Source: Astragalus membranaceus
Taxonomy: Eukaryota; Streptophyta; Magnoliopsida; Fabales; Fabaceae
Reading direction: 5' to 3'
NCBI GenBank assembly: GCA_039519185.1
Contig: CM076849.1
Coordinates: 37,381,109 to 37,445,108 of the forward strand
Length of the DNA stretch: 64,000 bases
Position numbers and translations under genes: made by a program
Shown: positions 33,239-43,752 of the stretch, in pieces
Position numbering within the stretch: the first letter of the stretch is position 1
How the letters are laid out: every line of letters starts with the position of its first letter
Notes under the pieces: generated by a model
What the model was told of the DNA's origin: nothing
What the model saw: only the letters and a program-made list of their open reading frames with translations
The model's database searches: none

Positions 33239-35841
33239 TGTAACGCCCCAAAATAATTTAATTATTTATTTAATTAAGTTATTTAAGGCTTACAATATTT
33301 ATTTAATTTAATTAAATAATTCAAGTTTAATTATTTTATTTTATTTTATTAGGAGGTGGTGTCACTATTTAGGTGGTGCGAGCAAGGGCCCGTGATCCAC
33401 ACTTAGGCCCGTGGCCCATTGCTTAGTCAAGTAATTCGACTCTCAAGGGGTCTTAGAAGCTAGTTTTCATTTTGACTCAAGTGGGAAAAAAGAAAGAAAG
33501 TAACGTAAAGAGAGGAGAAGTGAGAAGAGAAGTCGCAACTTGCAAGAGGAAAGGGGGAGGAGCTTCGCGAATCACTCAAGGAGGGGGAAGAGCTTGTTGG
33601 TGTCTTGCAATTCTTTGGAGCCTTGCTTAGCAAATTCGACTTCCATAAGGTTAGGGGGTCTGTTCTTAATACTATGCGAATTGGATGCTTAGGGTTAGGG
33701 TTCTAGGAATAATTCCCATGAATGAATTGTGATGTTGATAAGTAAATTATAATGAAGTAATGCGTGATTGTTGAATTATAATGTTGGAAATTGTATGATT
33801 GATGCTTGAGTTGTGGCAATTGCGAATTTGGATACCCTATGTTTGATCATATGTCTCATTGGTGCTTGCTTGGTGAATTTGAGAATCATGGTGACACTTT
33901 AGTAATATATATGTAATTGGGCATTTTGATGAATTTAATTCGGTGAAAGAAAGTGAGGAAAATTCTGTTTAGAAGCCCCTAGGCGCCTTGGGCGCCATAA
34001 GCATGTTGCTGAAATTTTCAGTGTTGCGCCTAGTCATGGGCGCCAGGCGCCCAGCAGTGTGCTGCGCCAGTTTTCCAAATTCTGTTGCCTGTGTTGCCAT
34101 TCTGTGTTGCTGTGTCTGTTGCCTGTGTTGCTGTGTCTGTTGCCTGTGTTGCTGTGTCTGTTGCCTGTGTTGCCATTCTGGGTCACTGTGCTGCCAGTTT
34201 TGGCGCTTGTTGCTTGAGTCATGGGCGCCAAGGGCCCCAAAGTCCTGGTGATAGTTTTGTAAAAATTGTTTTCAGGTTTTCGTATTCAGTTAAAATGGCT
34301 CATGAAAAATGATTTTGGGCAACAAAGGAGTTGAGTTGCGTGTTTTCACTAGGTGCCTAGTGCATGGGCGCCAAAAATGATGTTCAGTTTTTGATGAAAA
34401 TATTATTGGGTTTTCATGTTCTGAGCATTTGGCTCGTGTAAAATTAATTTCGAAGAAAAATAAATTTTGTAGCATGTTGGTCTTAGGCGCCTAGTGCTTG
34501 GGCGCCAAGTTGCTGTTGTTCCCTGGGCGCGCCTATGCGCTTGTTGCCTTCCTGGGCGCCCAGCGCCTATGCGCGTGTTGCCTCCTGGGCGCCTAGCGCC
34601 TATGTGCGCGTGTTGTTCCTGGGCGCCAAGCGCCCATGCGCCTGTGCGCGTGTTGTTCCTGGGCGCCAAGCGCCCATGCGCCTGTGCGTGTTGCCTCTCC
34701 TGGGCGCCAAGCGCCCATGCGCCAAGCGCTGTGTTGCCCCTGGGCGCCCAGCGCCCATGCGCCAATTTCCAGGATGTCTAAACATTTTTCCTAAATTGTT
34801 TTTAATGTAACTTTTGACTCGGTTATCCAAATGCAACGGTTCAAAATGCGTTTTGAAGCTAATTTCAGTGCCTATCCAATAGTCTCAATTTTATGCAAAA
34901 ATAAATTATTTTTACTGGTGTTTCTGGCTGATGGTGTTCAAGTGTCCAAATGGCTATTTTTACCCACTTTCCCTATGTCTTGTCAATGTCCTAAGTTGGT
35001 CTATTTGAATGGGTGTTGGTGTGGGTGGTGAGCTGACTTGGTGAGTGATGATGAGGTGAGATTGGTGAGCAGAGGCTTCGGCCTAATTTTAATTTGGTGA
35101 GTTAATTAATGCACTATGGTGAGACTAGAATTTAAAATGTGAAATTGACTGATTTGTGGTGTGTTGTGATGCATTCTCCATAACACCGCATGAAGCATGT
35201 GCATTATTGGTGAGCAGAGGCTACTGCCTAATTTGTATTTGGTGAGCAGAGGCTACGGCCTATTTGTATTTGGTGACGGATCCGACATGCATGTACCCGT
35301 GGAGTTTGGGTTGCATTACATGCATAATCATATATTGTGTAGTGCTGTTTGGAATATAGAATGTTCATGTGATTGTCCCATTGTTGTGAGTTGGTGTGCT
35401 TGGTTTCCTTTTTCCTACGCATTGCTTAATTTCCATATGTTATTAATTATGAAAAGAGACTCACCCTACTGCCTTTATGTTGCTTCTTATGTCGGCAACG
35501 TGCAGGTAATAACGAGTGAAGGATTCCTTTATGCCTTCGTCTGGTAGGAAGTGTCACGCTCTGATATGTAGCACCAGGGGGGGTGTCCTATGTTTATGCT
35601 TTATTTTCTTAAAAACTGCTAGACTTTGTTGGTGATGTATTGATTTTAATTTTTGGAACTCTTTATTATTCCGCTGCTGGTGGTGATTGGTTTTAGTGAT
35701 GCGAACTGAACCTTCCTTACGGTGTTATGTATCTTGATATTTGTGGAGTAAATGTAGCACTCGCTTGAATTGTTTTCAAAAAAAAAAAAAAGAGACTCTG
35801 ATTTTATTTAAAAGCTAAGTTATTAGAAAAGGGGTGTTACA
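33239..35841 (+). repeat. 3' LTR of the intact chromovirus, 2603 bp
   Basis: Nearly identical to the 5' LTR. It has a 12-bp insertion near its start (around 33262), lacks 7 bp near 33660 and carries one extra 21-bp CTGTTGCCTGTGTTGC-type unit (34100-34175). The rest differs by about five substitutions. The length difference of 26 bp is fully explained by these three indels. Confidence 0.97.
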
Positions 35842-35846
35842 TATAC

Positions 35847-36348
35847 ATCACTAATCAAACACGAAATTACACACAAATCAAGAACATGATTAGATCTAGG
35901 GTACTCTAACTTACAACCTATCATGAACATCTATTATATAGAAAGATAGAACTCCACTAACCTTGGATTCGAAGAGTAGGAGCCCTAGAGACAGTCACCA
36001 CCAGAACCTCAGCAACAAAAATCACGTCCCTTAGCTCCTTGAACTCGCGGCCTTCTTCTCCTCCTTCTCCTCTCTACGGCGCTCTCCCTCTCTCTATTCT
36101 CCTCTCTCAATTTCGCAAATGACAACACCAAAACCCTAACCTCACAAGACCTCACAACTTCGCATATCTCATTGGATCATGGGCTTGGGCTTTTCACTTA
36201 AGCCCAAGTTCACTCAAGTGGCGCCTCCTTTTCCTAATACCACCAACAAAATTAAAATAATTTTAATTAATTAAATTATATCCAATAAACTAAAATAACT
36301 TCCTAAATACTTAATTAAATAAATTAATTAAATATTTAGGGTGTTACA
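35847..36348 (-). mobile_element. Solo chromovirus LTR (reverse), second part
   Basis: Continuation of 24592-26176 after the intact element. It ends TTTAGGGTGTTACA. The CT-rich stretch at 36050-36110 corresponds to a similar CTCTCTCC region at 16785-16865 in the other solo LTR. Confidence 0.85.
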
Positions 36349-36875
36349 TACAGCATCCAATGCTGCAGCATTATCAGAGACAACAGTAGCTGCCATTGAA
36401 CAGGCTCCTCCAGGAACAACCAGCTGTGTGTATTCTGGAGGAGGCCACTTATATGAAGAATGCCCCAGCAACCCCTATTTCTGTCAACTATGTAGGGTAC
36501 AATAAAAGCAACAACCCTTACTCAAATACCTACAACTCTGGCTGGAGAAACCATCCCAATTTCAGGTGGGGAGGAAATAATGCCACAACACCCAATGCTG
36601 GAGCATCAACAAACCCCCCAGGATTCACACCTCAGAACAACCAGAGGCAAAATGCACCAGCACCAGATACCCCTTTTGAGTCCTTGGTAAAATCATTCAT
36701 AAGTGAAGCCAAAACTCAATTTCAATCTCAAGGTGCTGCTATCAAAAGTTTGGAAACACAAGTTGGACAGATAGCCTCAGTTGCTTATCAAAGACCTAGT
36801 GGATCACTACCATCCACCACAGAAGCTTCAAATTCACAGAAAGCAGGAAAGAGCTGGTTCAAGCTATCTCACTGA
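36349..36875 (+). pseudogene. Athila-type gag C-terminal part, frameshifted
   Basis: The first frame reads TSCVYSGGGHLYEECPSNP, the Athila CCHC-type knuckle with the second Cys replaced by Ser. The sequence then switches frame near 36470 to continue with PISVNYVGYNKSNNPYSNTY and GWRNHPNFRWGG, a hallmark of Athila/Calypso gag. It ends in a region with TQVGQIAS. The N-terminal capsid is missing, lost to the insertions on the left. Nucleocapsid role in the family; non-functional here. Confidence 0.85.
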
Positions 36876-36989
36876 GAAGTGGGAAGAGTTTGGGAGATCC
36901 AGTAGTGATGGTAAGAATGAATGAGGGAGAAAAAGAAAAAGAAAAAAATGAAAAAAAATACAAAAGCTGCAGCACCCCAGTGCTGCAGC

Positions 36990-37865
36990 ATCAGAAGCTA
37001 CTGATGCACCAGCACCCATGTTTGTCCCAGAATACCCACCTCCTCCTTTCCCACAAAGGTTGAGGAAGGCACATGAGGACAAGCAGTTCAGTAAATTCTT
37101 AGATATGCTGAAGTAGCTACACATTAATGCCCCCCAGTTGAAGCACTTCAACAGATGCCAAATTATACAAAATTTATGAAAGATGTGCTTACAAAAAGAA
37201 GAAGGCTAGGAGTGTTTGAAACAGTGGCTATGAAAAAAGAAAGCAGCATGATCATGCAGAGAAAAATTCCCAGGAAGTTAAAGGATCCTGGCAGTTTTAC
37301 AATACGTTTTTCACTTGGAAGATCTTACAATGGGCGTGCATTATGTGATTTAGGAGCAAGTATCAATTTGATGCCTAAATCCATATTCACCAAACTTGGT
37401 ATTGGAACTGCCAGACCTACAGTTATGACTCTTCAATTAGCAGATAGGTCTATAGCCTATCCAGAGGGAATCATAGAAGATGTTTTAATTAAAGTTGACA
37501 AATTTGTGTTTCCTGTAGATTTTGTTATTCTTGATTTTGTTGCAGATAAAGAAGTGTTTATCATACTTGGGAGGCCATTCTTTGCCACTGGAAAGACACT
37601 TATTGATGTGCAGAAAGGAGAAATGACTATGAGAGTCAATGATCAAGAAGTGAAATTCAATGTCATGGATGCTCTCAAGTACCCCTCAGAAGACAATGAA
37701 GAGTGTTCATTTGTAGTCTCTCTTGATCAAATAGTGCAGAAGCATTTCCACAAGCAGCATGACCACTTGGCCAACGCTCTGCCATTGGCAGAACCAGAAA
37801 AACTTGTGGAACCAGAGGTAACACAGGAAGACTTCACTTTCAAGGACATCTGGGCAAGAAAGTAA
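36990..37865 (+). pseudogene. Athila-type gag-protease region
   Basis: PPPPFPQRLRKAHEDKQFSK is followed by an in-frame TAG, a frame change, and then MPNYTKFMKDVLTKRRRLG. The retropepsin-like block is RALCDLGASINLMP, where DLGAS stands for the usual DTG/DSG, as is normal in Athila. The protease region 37155-37865 itself is open for 236 codons, ending in an acidic linker. It processes the polyprotein in active elements. Confidence 0.85.
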
Positions 37866-37902
37866 GAATCCTTGGAACTCGAAAACAGAGTGCAAGAAGA
37901 GT

Positions 37903-38818
37903 GTGCCTTTAGTTGAAAAACCTCCAATCCTTGAACTCAAGGAATTGCCACAGCATCTTAAATATGCTTTCTTAGGGAAAAATGACACACTTCCAGTGAT
38001 CATTGCTTCTGATCTATCTCAAGGACGGGAGCATGATCTCATAAGTACCCTAAAGAAGCATAAAAAGGCAATTGGGTGGCAAATATCAGATATAAAAGGC
38101 ATCAGCCCAGCAATATGCATGTATAGGATTGTCTTGGATGAAAATGCCAAAAACGACATTGAAGGGCAAATAAGATTGAATCCAATCACGAAGGAGGTAG
38201 TAAAGAAGGAGATACTCAAATGGCTAGATGCTGGAATTATCTACCCTATTTCAGATAGTGCATGGGTAAGCCTTGTACAATGTGTACCAAAGAAGGGAGG
38301 TGTGACAGTAATAGCCAATGAAAAGAATGAATTGATACCTACAAGGACTATAACTGGGTGGAGAATCAGTATGGATTACAGAAAGCTCAACAAGGCTCAC
38401 CAAGAAAGATCATTTTCCATTACCTTTCATAGATCAAATGCTGGACAGATTAGCTAGCACCGAATTTTACTGCTTTTTGGATGGTTATTCAGGCTACAAT
38501 CAAATTGCAATAATGCCTGAAGGCCAACAAAAGACAACCTTCACTTGTCCTTATGGTACATTTGCTTTCAGAAGGATGAGATTTGGACTATGCAATGCTC
38601 CAGCAACATTCCAAAGATGCATGTTGGCTATATTCTCTGAATTCATTGAGCAATCCATGGAAGTTTTCATGGATGATTTCTCAGTGTTTGGGGAAACATA
38701 TCAAAAATGTCTGGCCAACCTAGAAGAAGTTCTTCAAAGATGTGAAGAAAGCCAATTTGGTGCTCAATTGGGAAAAGTGCCACTTCATGGTTCAAGAAGG
38801 CATTGTGCTAGGACATAA
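37903..38818 (+). pseudogene. Athila-type reverse transcriptase, frameshifted
   Basis: The N-terminal part (37903-38430) includes PPILELKELPQHLKYAFLG, AGIIYPISDSAWVSLVQCVP and WRISMDYRKLNKA. A frameshift near 38410-38440 leads into DGYSGYNQIAIMPEGQQKTT and the catalytic-site motif VFMDDFSVFG (38665-38694). A second frameshift near 38745 passes into the RT/RNase H connection. The catalytic aspartates are present but the frame is broken at least twice. Confidence 0.9.
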
Positions 38819-39800
38819 AATTTCAAAGAAAGGTTTGGAAGTGGACAAGGCCAAGAATGAGGTGATTGAGAAGTTACCACCTCCTACCAGTGTCAAGGGT
38901 GTCAGAAGTTTCCTTGGACATGCAGGCTTCTACAAGAGATTCATCAAAGATTTTTCAAAAATTTCAAAGCCACTTTGTCAAATGCTGCAGCATGACATTG
39001 TCTTCAACTTTGATGACTCTTGCTTGGAAGCATTTCAGAAATTGAAAACAGCACTGGTGACAGCACCAATAATAGTCACACCAGAGGGTAACATATATTT
39101 AAGCCTAAAATCTTTCATTCAATTTACTATGCTAGCAAAACATTAACTAAAACTCAATTAAATTATACTGTGACTGAAAAGGAATTATTAGCAGTAGTGT
39201 TTGCATTTGATAAATTCAGATCATTTTTGATAGGCACAAAAGTAATTGTTTTCACTGGCCATTCTGTCATCAAATATTTGATTTCAAAGAAAGATGCAAA
39301 ACCTGGGCTAATAAGATGGCTTCTCCTACTCCAAGAATTTGATCTTGAAATTCATGACAAAAAAGGAGTGGAGAACCAAGTGGCTGATCATTTGTCTAGA
39401 CTTGAAATAGAAAATCCAGGTACACAGGACAAAGATATTGAGGAGAGTTTTCTTGATAAAAAGTTGTTAGCAATAACTGTGGCAGCAATCTATGCCACAA
39501 CATCCAATGCCACGGCATCCGATGCTGCTCCTTGGTTTGGAGACATAGTGAACTTCTTGGCTAGCAAGGTAACAACAACCAACATGACTTACCAACAAAT
39601 GGGAAAATTCTTCCATTCAGTCAAACAATACTTTTGGGATGACCCCTTCCTGTACAAGCAATGCTCAGATAAGATAATGAGAAGGTGTGTCCCAGGAAGA
39701 AGAACAACAAGAATTGCTGCAGCATTGCCATGCTGCACCATATGGAGGACATTTTGGAGGTACCAGAACAGCAGCAAAAGTTCTGCAAGCAGGATACTAT
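38742..39800 (+). pseudogene. Athila-type RT connection/RNase H and integrase zinc region, deleted
   Basis: KGVRSFLGHAGFYKRFIKDF identifies the RT thumb/connection. Around 39085-39110 the sequence jumps from VTPEGN to the KSFIQF/YYASKTL-like part, losing the RNase H segment with the first catalytic Asp. Later TVTEKELLAVVFAFDKFRSF and the TGHS tetrapeptide (normally TDHS, another catalytic Asp lost) are seen, then KKGVENQVADHLSRL. The region ends in the H/C-containing start of integrase (HCHAAPYGGHFGG frame) and stops abruptly at about 39800 where foreign DNA begins. Confidence 0.88.
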
Positions 39801-40002
39801 TGATGAAATGCTAAAGGAATACCCGGAAACACGTTTAGAAAACCTTCGTATCGGAATCTACAAACAAACCATCCAATTGATCAAGACGCACAACCAAGAT
39901 TGTATCCCAAAGATAGTAAGTCTTTTCTTATGAAGAAAAGTCTTTCTCAAAGATTCTATAGAAATTTAGATATCATATATGAAAATATATGATATATGAA
40001 AC

Positions 40003-40245
40003 CGACAGCTTCTCCCAATTCTACCAGGTCCCCATGAATCGGACTCCGGCCATAACACAATCGGCAGATCCAAGACGTATTCCTACAGGTAAAGGGGGTT
40101 CGAATAAATATTGGTTGTGTTTTAAAAGTTATGAATCGATTGATAAGTCCAATTCCAATATCTTGATTTCGAACGACAATGCATCGTGAACCTATATATA
40201 TATCGTCTGCTAATACACGACCAATTAATGTTTGTACTAGCAATA
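40003..40245 (-). pseudogene. rpoC2: Plastid rpoC2 fragment
   Basis: The minus-strand translation reads QTLIGRVLADDIYIGSRCI, NQDIGIGLINRFITFKTQPI, RTPFTCRNTSWICRLCYGRS and GDLVELGEAVG, closely matching the plastid RNA polymerase beta'' subunit. It diverges after GEAVG and before QTLIG, so only about 80 codons were transferred. Not functional in the nucleus. Confidence 0.88.
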
Positions 40246-40310
40246 GCAAGTGCATCTTTTTTGTTGATGCAGTCATAAACGAGAGCCTACAATTACCGGG
40301 AGCAAACATA

Positions 40311-40358
40311 TTTTTTGATATTGTGTATACTATATTTAGTATACACAATATCAAAAAA
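40311..40358. repeat. Perfect 22-bp hairpin in the filler DNA
   Basis: Arms 40311-40332 and 40337-40358 are exact reverse complements around a TATT loop. It sits between the rpoC2 and psaA fragments. Confidence 0.93.
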
Positions 40359-40399
40359 ATTTAAGACTATAGTTCCATAGCTTAGGGTCCACTAGGCCC

Positions 40400-40498
40400 T
40401 CCATTATCTTTCTTTGGCTGAGTGGCATGTATTTCCATGGTGCTCGTTTTTCCAATTATGAAGCATGGCTAAATGATCCTACTCACATTGGACCTAGT
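40400..40498 (+). pseudogene. psaA: Plastid psaA fragment
   Basis: Plus-strand codons give SIIFLWLSGMYFHGARFSNY then EAWLNDPTHIGPSA, an exact-looking N-terminal segment of the photosystem I A1 apoprotein. It fuses directly to the ndhD fragment through a short run of C, suggesting microhomology joining. The intact gene is plastid-encoded; this is a nuclear relic. Confidence 0.92.
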
Positions 40499-40627
40499 GC
40501 CCCCCACATGGCTAAAAGTAGATAAACGGGAATTAATTCCAATTCCCACATGATGAAAAAAAGTAAAATGTCTCGAGAAGAAAATAGTCCTATTTGACCG
40601 CTATACATTGCTAACATCAGGAAATAT
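40499..40627 (-). pseudogene. ndhD: Plastid ndhD fragment
   Basis: Minus-strand codons give FLMLAMYSGQIGLFSSRDIL then LFFIMWELELIPVYLLLAMW, matching the plastid NADH dehydrogenase-like subunit 4 (NdhD). About 42 codons with no interruption. It joins Athila integrase sequence at about 40628. Confidence 0.92.
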
Positions 40628-40628
40628 T

Positions 40629-41630
40629 AAGGATGCTTACAATTTTGTGAAGCAGTGTGTCAGATGCCAAAGTGTTGGGAACATTTCCAGCTGACATGAG
40701 ATGCTCTTAACCAACATTTTGGAGATTGAACTCTTTGATGTTTGGGGGATGGATTTCATGGGACCCTCCCCTCCTTCCTTTGGAAATCTATATATTCTAG
40801 TGGTTGTGGACTATGTCTCAAAATGGGTTGAAGTTGTAGCATTGCCCAACAATAATGCCAAATCAGTAAGCAAGTTCCTACATAAGAACATCTTCACAAG
40901 GTTTGGAACCCCTAGAGCAATTATAAGTGATGAAGGCTCTCACTTCTGCAACAAAGTGATTGAGACCCTTCTTGCTAAGTATGGGGTAAAGCATAAAATT
41001 TCCACTGCCTACCACCCTCAAACTTGTGGTCAGGCAGAATTATCCAACAGGGAGATAAAGAGAATACTTGAGAAGATGGTAGCACCTTCTAGGAAGGATT
41101 GGTCATTGCATTTAGTTGGTGCACTATGGGCTTACAGAACTGCATACAAGTCACCTCTGGGTATGTTCCCATACAGATTAGTATATGGTAAGGCATGTCA
41201 CTTGCCTGTTGATTTGGAACATAAATTCTATTGGGCAATCAAAAAGCTCAATTTTGATCTCAATAAAGCAGGTGCAACAAGGTTGTTGCAATTAAATGGT
41301 CTGGAAGAAATAAGACATTTTGCATATGAAAATGCTGCAATCTACAAAGCAAGAACCAAGGCATGGCATGATAAGAACATACAAAGAAGGGAACTGATAG
41401 AAGGAGGGCTTGTCCTGCCCTACAACTCAGGGCTGAAATTGTTCCCTGGAAAACTGAAGTCAAGGGGGTCAGGACCATTCAAATTATTAAAAGTCTACCC
41501 TCATGGAGCTGTAGACTTATTTGATGAAACCACCAACTCTACCTTCAAAGTCAATGGGCAAAGAGTGAAAATGTATCATGGAGAACATGCGGTGAGAGGC
41601 AAGGTCACCACTGACCTTCCAGACCTCTAA
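40629..41630 (+). pseudogene. Athila-type integrase
   Basis: It resumes with DAYNFVKQCVRCQ (zinc-domain Cys pair). An in-frame TGA follows near 40695, then a 309-codon open frame runs to 41630. Catalytic residues are visible: Asp in WGMDFMG, Asp in ISDEGSHF and Glu in GQAELSNRE. The C-terminal part contains GPFKLLKVYPHGAVDLFD, the usual Athila tail. It catalyses strand transfer in active copies. Here it is cut off from the rest of pol by frameshifts and the filler insertion. Confidence 0.9.
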
Positions 41631-42169
41631 GGAAAAGAGGATAGTCTGGCTAAGGACTCCTAAACCAAGCGCTTCTGGGAGGAAACCCATCACCATTTTT
41701 TTTGATTATTAACTAACCATTAATTAGTTGTTTGTTATTTTATGATTTGTCTTTTGCAGGTTTAAAAGTTTAAGTGAAGGTACAGACTGTGATGTTGGAG
41801 CATCATAATATCCCAATGCCCCAGCATTGTAATGCCGCAGCAATGTGTCCCAGCATTGATGCCCCAGCAATACATACAGCATCATGCTGGAGCATTGTCA
41901 TCAGTCTTCATTTTAAGCTCAGGGAGCATGTTGTGTGATTTGTTACCCTAGCAAAGCACGTGCCAATGCGCATGCTTCCCACACAAACCTATAACAGTCA
42001 CATCAATTAATCCAACAACTCCCAATAACTCATCTCATTAACCATTAACCCTCTCACAAAACACAATCTTTCTCTCTCTCACTTCGTAATCTCAGAACCT
42101 AAAAACAGTAACCCACCATCATCTTCAACCTCATCCTCAGATTTTCATCCTTACAACACTCAACCCACC
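41631..42169 (+). other. Athila spacer between pol and env-like ORF
   Basis: Contains the AAGCGCTTCTGGGAGGAAAC block typical of the region after Athila pol, then a pyrimidine-rich stretch ending TTTTGCAG at 41752-41759, a plausible 3' splice site. Six or so ATGC-N-GCAT palindrome variants lie at 41795-41905. A CT-rich leader leads to ACCATGGC at 42168-42175. Confidence 0.65.
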
Positions 42170-43752
42170 ATGGCAAAGAAGCAAGCCGCAAGCAAATATT
42201 CTGGAAAGGGAAAGATTACTGATGCAGAAGCATCAACTCAGAGAGCTTTACGAACAACTTCAAAAGCCCTGACACCAGTCGTAAAAGAAGCAAGAAAATT
42301 CTGGGCCATGGATTTTTTGGCTGAGAGAGGCTTCAGGCAAGAAAATCCTACTGCTTGCCTGTTGTGAGGGAGTTCTGTGCAGGAATTGCTGATCAAAAAG
42401 GAGGTAAGTCACTAACCTACTCTATGGTTAGGAATTTTAGAGTGCTTTTTGATCCCAAGGTTATCAATGATGAGTACCACCTAGGTTACATTGGCCTCAA
42501 TTTTGAAAGAATGACTGAGACTTATGGTAAGAAGGAAATGGAAAAAGTTAAATGTAGAATTTCTAGCAAGAATGCTATTTGGGAAAAATTCACAAATTTT
42601 GAATTTAAAATGAAGAAAAGTTTCTTGACTAGTGAAGCTAGCACTTGGTTTAGTTTTGTTGCCCACTCTTTGCTGCCCACATCACACCAATCTTCCCTAG
42701 AAAAAGATAGGCTCATTTTGGTAGATGCTACCCTCACTGAATTCAACATTGATGTTGGGAGAATCATTTGCAAACAAATCTTGGAGTGCAAGGAACAAGT
42801 CTACTGGGTATTTGTTTTTCCCATGTTTGATTACAAGTCTGTGTGTAAATGTTGGAGTGACAATTGATAAGTTGGAGGATAGGAAGAGCCCACAAAGTGC
42901 CCTCTCAGCTGAGTTCAAAGAAAAACCTCAGAGTGCTGGAGCATCAACACCCAGCTTGATGCCACAACATTTCATGCTGCAGCAGCAGGCTATGTGGAGG
43001 TTCCACAAAGAACACTTTGAATGGGAGCAGGCCATTTTTAATGAACTGACAAGGGGAAAGAGCCAAATAGAACCACCAGCATTTCCAGCTTGGGTTCTAG
43101 AGGAAGAAGAGGAAGAGCCGGAGAGAGAAATTGAAAAGGAAGTGAAGGGGAAGGGCAATATGGTAGAAAAGAAAAGAGGAAAACCTGTGAAAAAGAAGAC
43201 TGTGGTCATTGAAGAAGAGCAAATTCTGAGCTCTGAGGAATTAGAGGAAACAAGTGAGGAGGAAGAGGCTGCAAAGGCTGTGAAGGAAATGGAGAGAAAT
43301 GAGGAAGAGGAGGACTCTGAGACAGAGGAGGAGAATGAGGAAGAGGAAAGTGAGAAGAGTGAAAGTATGGAGGAGATCATCATGGAGGAAGCCCCACAAA
43401 AGAAATACACAACCACACAAACCCCAACCAAACCTACCACCACCACAGACACCACCTCACTCACCCACCTCACCACTCAAAAGAGCCCACCCACCAAGAA
43501 AACACCTACCCCACAAGCCAGCAAAACATTCAACCCTGAACCCTCATCAACCACCCAACCTGACACTGAAGTCACTCAAACTATCCCACAACAAAAATCC
43601 CCACCACCATCTGAAACACTAAAAGACCCCACCCCAATGCAACAAAGCCCACCAAAAACAACAGGTCAACCACAACAACAGCAACAGCAAAGTGCTGTGA
43701 TCACTGATGCTGCAGCATCTTCTCAAAAATCTGATACAACTGATGCACCTTT
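42170..43752 (+). pseudogene. Athila/Calypso env-like ORF, frameshifted and interrupted
   Basis: The start is MAKKQAASKYSGKGKI in a good initiation context. A frameshift near 42350 leads to VREFCAGIADQKGG and FRVLFDPKVINDEYHL, the 'putative plant transposon protein' domain found downstream of Athila pol. A second frameshift near 42850 precedes a long acidic coiled-coil-like segment (Glu-rich, about 43105-43390) and a Pro/Thr-rich tail. At 43753 a CACTA element interrupts the frame after DAPF; remnants continue at 53363-53699. I see no clear signal peptide or transmembrane helix in what remains. 'Env-like' is the conventional name; its function is unproven. Confidence 0.75.

Larger units (their letters stand above)
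26177..35841 (+). mobile_element. Intact Ty3/gypsy chromovirus (Tekay/Del-like), 9665 bp
   Basis: A complete element: 5' LTR (26177-28753), PBS (28758-28769), one uninterrupted gag-pol frame (28865-33226), PPT (33225-33238) and 3' LTR (33239-35841), flanked by a TATAC duplication. Both LTRs begin TGTAACGCCCC and end GGGGTGTTACA. I count five substitutions between them plus three indels (12, 21 and 7 bp), about 0.2 percent divergence, so it inserted recently. It sits inside an older solo LTR of the same broad clade. The C-terminal chromodomain-like segment and the long LTRs point to Tekay/Del; clade assignment needs a tree. Confidence 0.97.
39801..40628. other. Scrambled organelle-derived filler DNA inside Athila pol
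   Basis: About 830 bp interrupts the integrase coding region between the zinc-domain start and the DAYNFVKQCVRCQ segment. It contains at least three plastid gene fragments in mixed order and orientation (rpoC2 minus, psaA plus, ndhD minus) and a perfect 22-bp hairpin. Its first 150 bp (39801-39950) I could not assign. No TSD or transposon ends are visible, so double-strand-break repair with organelle filler is the likeliest origin. Confidence 0.85.

Noticed and set aside
40003..40627. Functional rpoC2, psaA or ndhD genes, or plastid origin of the whole window
   Set aside because: Only 30-80 codons of each remain, in scrambled order, inside a nuclear retrotransposon.
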